22,200 bases of DNA from Halisarca cf. caerulea. Its lineage: Eukaryota; Porifera; Demospongiae; Chondrillida; Halisarcidae. The notes under the pieces are model-generated. The model had not been told where the DNA came from, ran no database searches, and saw only the letters and a list, made by a program, of their open reading frames with translations. A program made the position numbers and the translations under genes. The stretch spans positions 180,401 through 202,600 of the forward strand of contig CAUJGJ010000222.1 in the NCBI GenBank assembly GCA_963170055.1, written 5' to 3'. This document shows positions 19,694-22,200 of the stretch, one piece after another. How positions within the stretch are numbered: the first letter of the stretch is position 1; every line of letters starts with the position of its first letter.

Positions 19694-19879
19694 ACAGTGG
19701 GACCTCTTCTAGTGTAACAAACTCCCCGAACAGCAGACATATCTCCATAGCAGACTGCTTCTGTGTGTTCAGATCAAGTATTATGTATGAGAAACAACCT
19801 CTGACTAGTGGAAACCTCTATTGAAAACAAATCCTTTCAGTTCCCAAAGTGTCCATTGGAGGTCTAGAGGTTCCACTGT
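19694..19879. mobile_element. 186-bp pogo/Tigger-like MITE
   Basis: ACAGTGGGACCTCT (19694-19707) and AGAGGTTCCACTGT (19866-19879) form 14-bp terminal inverted repeats with one mismatch. The ends resemble pogo/Tigger-family DNA transposons (ACAGT...ACCTCT). The interior is non-coding, so the element would be non-autonomous. TA precedes CAGT on the left; the right flank does not show a clean TA duplication. Confidence 0.6.
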
Positions 19880-19931
19880 CTTGTATCAGGGTCTATACCT
19901 GTCCACGTAACATTACAACACATACAGTAGT

Positions 19932-19974
19932 ACGTGTGTGTGTGTGTGTGTGTGAGTGTGTGTGTATGTGTATG

Positions 19975-20027
<53 letters not shown>

Positions 20028-20038
20028 ATGTGCATGCG

Positions 20039-20080
<42 letters not shown>

Positions 20081-20115
20081 TGTACATGTGTGTGTGTATT
20101 ATGTGCGTGCATGCA
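19932..20115 (+). repeat. (TG)n compound tract
   Basis: Imperfect (TG)n carries GCATGTGCATGCGTACATG interruptions in its middle. Frames through it are artefacts. Confidence 0.95.
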
Positions 20116-20258
20116 TATGCGTACGTGTGTGTCCAGCATGGAATGTATTATAGCTGAAACCAAACCATGAGTTACCTCACCCTCCCACAAACCGTAAGTT
20201 ACCCAGCCCCCTACTCCCCCCCCCCCCCAACCCACCATTCTGTGAGTAGGGGAGTGGT

Positions 20259-20377
20259 GAGTTTAGTTGGACTGAGTGCACACTGTGCAAATTCCTACAT
20301 CCCTCAGCATATACGTAATGTGCTGCACATGCGGGATGTAGGAATTTGCACAGTGTAAACTCAGTCCAATTAAACTC
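20259..20377. repeat. 117-bp near-perfect hairpin (44-bp arms, 29-nt loop)
   Basis: The arms 20260-20303 and 20333-20376 are inverted copies with 41 of 44 positions complementary, and one more G-C pair lies outside. On the plus-strand RNA one mismatch becomes a G-U wobble and the other two form a 2-nt internal loop. The core of the arm reads ACTGTGCAAATTCCTACATC. It could be a MITE/foldback element or a small-RNA precursor; no flanking duplication was seen. Confidence 0.85.
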
Positions 20378-20385
20378 TGTCTAAC

Positions 20386-20480
20386 CCTATGCCTGTCTAG
20401 CCTCATGTATGTGTAGCCCTATGCTCGTCTAGCCCTATGCCTGTCTTGCCCTTTGCCCACCTAGCCCTTTACCTGTTCTG
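20386..20480 (+). repeat. 16-bp degenerate tandem repeat
   Basis: About six copies of CCCTATGCCTGTCTAG-like units lie immediately downstream of the hairpin. Confidence 0.75.
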
Positions 20481-20999
20481 ATACTCACCCTTGTTCCAAG
20501 TGTTTTTGGCGAATCCTTTTTGATAAGGCCTTTTGCACGGTCCTGTGTCAATCCTACATCCTTTTACCATTTTTAAATGGTTTTTATACACTCTTGTTCG
20601 TGCAATTTTTCCTTTAAAAACAGTTGTTCGAATAGAGTCTGTTAAAGGTTTCCACTGCAGTTGAGTTGAGAAGGAACATATATCAAGTCTTGTAAGATAA
20701 GAAGCTAAAATTATGCAGCTAACTGACTAAAATCAACATGATGTACCCATGTAGAAACAAAGGCTCAAACAAAAGAGCACTGAAGCCGTGACGATCGAAA
20801 AGCCCATACATGCATGAGCCGATTCAAAATAATTGATGACAGAAAACAAACATACTAATACATAATAAAGTATATGCAAAGTATCAAATATTATGTATAC
20901 CACCAATCAAGGTGGGGTGTAATGCATAGTAACACACCACATGACAAACTTACATGCAACACACAACTGCAAACACACAATTACAGCAAACACAGATCA
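20481..20999. other. AT-rich region without recognisable genes
   Basis: No exon, hairpin or long array is seen. The composition turns A-rich toward 20990, next to the 3' side of the retroelement fragment. Confidence 0.5.
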
Positions 21000-21440
21000 A
21001 GTCAAACAGGGGCTTGAGGAGCCGAACACTGCAGCAGTGTTTCCTCCCTGAACTGCTATTGCATTTCTCTGGAGGTGGAAATGTGCAAGGGGGTCAGATG
21101 TCGAATCCCACTAGCAACAACCTGGCCCCTGAAAAAGGCCTTAGCTGCCTTGCCAAAGATCCCCAGTGTTTCAGTGGCCAAAGGGAGGAAATGATGAGAG
21201 ACCTCTAGATGGGAGTGGATCCTCACTTCCTCTTTTCAGCCTCTGCAGCAACAGCACCAGTTTCCCTGCTGGCCAGCGACTGATAGGAAGGGGCCAGGGT
21301 GTCAGCCACGTCACATCCCAAACTAAAGACTTGCCTCTTTTCCATGGGATGATGGAAGCCCCACCAGGGCGCTCACCATCAAACCAGAACAAGCTGGAAG
21401 GTTATAGATGGCAAGGGACTAAAGAGTCAAGTGCTCAAGC
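21000..21440 (-). pseudogene. decayed retroelement fragment (region accompanying invertebrate retroelement reverse transcriptases)
   Basis: The minus-strand frame reads SSLFWFDGERPGGASIIPW, then WKRGKSLVWDVTW, and later FHLQRNAIAVQGGNTAAVFG. The pattern 'DG-RP-G-t-iPWk-GK-LvWDvT ... LQR-siAvQrGNaa-v-G' is familiar from retroelement polyproteins and dispersed pseudogenes in sponges, cnidarians and molluscs, usually C-terminal to reverse transcriptase. In-frame stops occur at 21171-21173 (TGA), 21141-21143 (TAA) and 21111-21113 (TAG), and the centre aligns poorly, so the copy is dead. I saw no intact reverse transcriptase, terminal repeats or target duplication. It may be a 5'-truncated copy. 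Confidence 0.65.
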
Positions 21441-21581
21441 TCATTTGATGAGATCATTATTATTACTTATAATATAATAATTAGTATTTTAGTGTACTGT
21501 GCTTTGCAACACTATAGAACCAACATGGTCCAATGCAGCACCATCGCATACACATGCACACACCACAATAAGTAATAATGT

Positions 21582-21672
21582 AATTTACATAATATTCATG
21601 CATGGTCATACTTGAGGTATATAATAATAATAATATTATTATTATGACCATGCATGAATTATTATGTAAATT
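21582..21672. repeat. 91-bp AT-rich hairpin
   Basis: AATTTACATAAT...CATGCATGGTCATA (21582-21610) and its inverse (21643-21672) match over 29-30 bp with one single-base indel. The loop contains (ATA)n followed by (TAT)n, itself self-complementary, so the stem can extend. It is likely a small foldback element or an extruding cruciform. Confidence 0.85.
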
Positions 21673-21871
21673 TCATTCATTTGACCATAATAGTATTCAT
21701 TTGATTATAATAGTATTCATTATTCATATGACTGGACTCATGATTGAAGGGGGCATGGTCTGGGGGCAAAGGGTGCCTTGTGGATGGACATCATGTCAGA
21801 ATATTAGATCACTAATCATCCACTGACCCACCAAAGGTCATTCCCACCACTTCACATGTCCACTGGAACAG

Positions 21872-22200
21872 CTGGGTGGAGCTTGAGGAAGGTGGTGGGT
21901 AGAGCTTGTGGAAGGTGGTGCATGAACGGAGCTTAAGGAAGATGGTGGGCAGAGTTCGAGAAAGGTTATGGGTGGAGCTTGAGGAAGGTGTTGAGCTCCA
22001 CTCGAGGAAGGTGGTGGGTAGAGCTTGAGGAAGGTGGTGAGTGTAGCTTGAGGAAGGTGGTGAGCGGAGCTTGAGGAAGGTGGTGAGCGGAGCTTGAGGA
22101 AGGTGGTGGGCGGAGCTTGAGGAAGGTGATAAGCGGAGCTTGAGGAAGATGGTGGGCAGAGCTTGAGGAAGGTGGTGGGCGGAGCTTGAGGAAGGTGGTG
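21872..22200 (+). repeat. 23-bp minisatellite running off the window end
   Basis: GGAGCTTGAGGAAGGTGGTG repeats every 23 bp with substitutions, more regular toward the end, about 14 copies visible. The array continues beyond the window. Confidence 0.93.

Overview
The window is animal nuclear DNA. It has one intron-rich gene of canonical GT-AG exons, intronless neighbours, AATAAA-type poly(A) signals, many micro- and minisatellites, transposon debris and an assembly gap of exactly 200 N. Close packing (two start codons 27 bp apart), a DUF4419 protein and the repeat style would suit a sponge or another early-branching marine invertebrate. That assignment is inference; no species marker was seen.

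Layout. A 28-bp minisatellite (131-575) precedes two single-exon minus-strand genes: a DUF4419 protein (780-1988) and a PYM/WIBG exon-junction-complex factor (2536-3174). Head to head with PYM, starting 27 bp away on the plus strand, is a KAT2 (GCN5/PCAF) histone acetyltransferase. I resolved it into 19 exons from 3202 to 13634. The splice phases all agree and encode 840 aa with the PCAF N-terminal region, GNAT catalytic domain and bromodomain. Its poly(A) signal is at 13796. Nearly every larger KAT2 intron carries a tandem array of a different period, and in several the array begins at or just after the 5' splice site.

Downstream of 13.8 kb the sequence is mostly non-coding. It holds a doubtful hydrophobic minus-strand ORF, long (CA)n/(TG)n compound tracts, G-rich arrays, a two-exon candidate 3' end of an unidentified plus-strand gene (17984-19057), pogo/Tigger-like short elements, two strong foldback hairpins (20259-20377 and 21582-21672), a decayed retroelement fragment (about 21000-21440, minus) and a 23-bp minisatellite that runs off the end.

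Function. KAT2 acts in transcriptional co-activation (SAGA/ATAC) and PYM in mRNA translation and exon-junction-complex recycling. The 37-bp block 3170-3206 must hold both translation starts, so a shared bidirectional promoter is likely. No operon-like or microbial defence system is present. The most notable points are the mirrored KAT2/PYM start region, tandem arrays growing out of splice donors, the altered KAT2 bromodomain pocket and the 117-nt hairpin near 20.3 kb.
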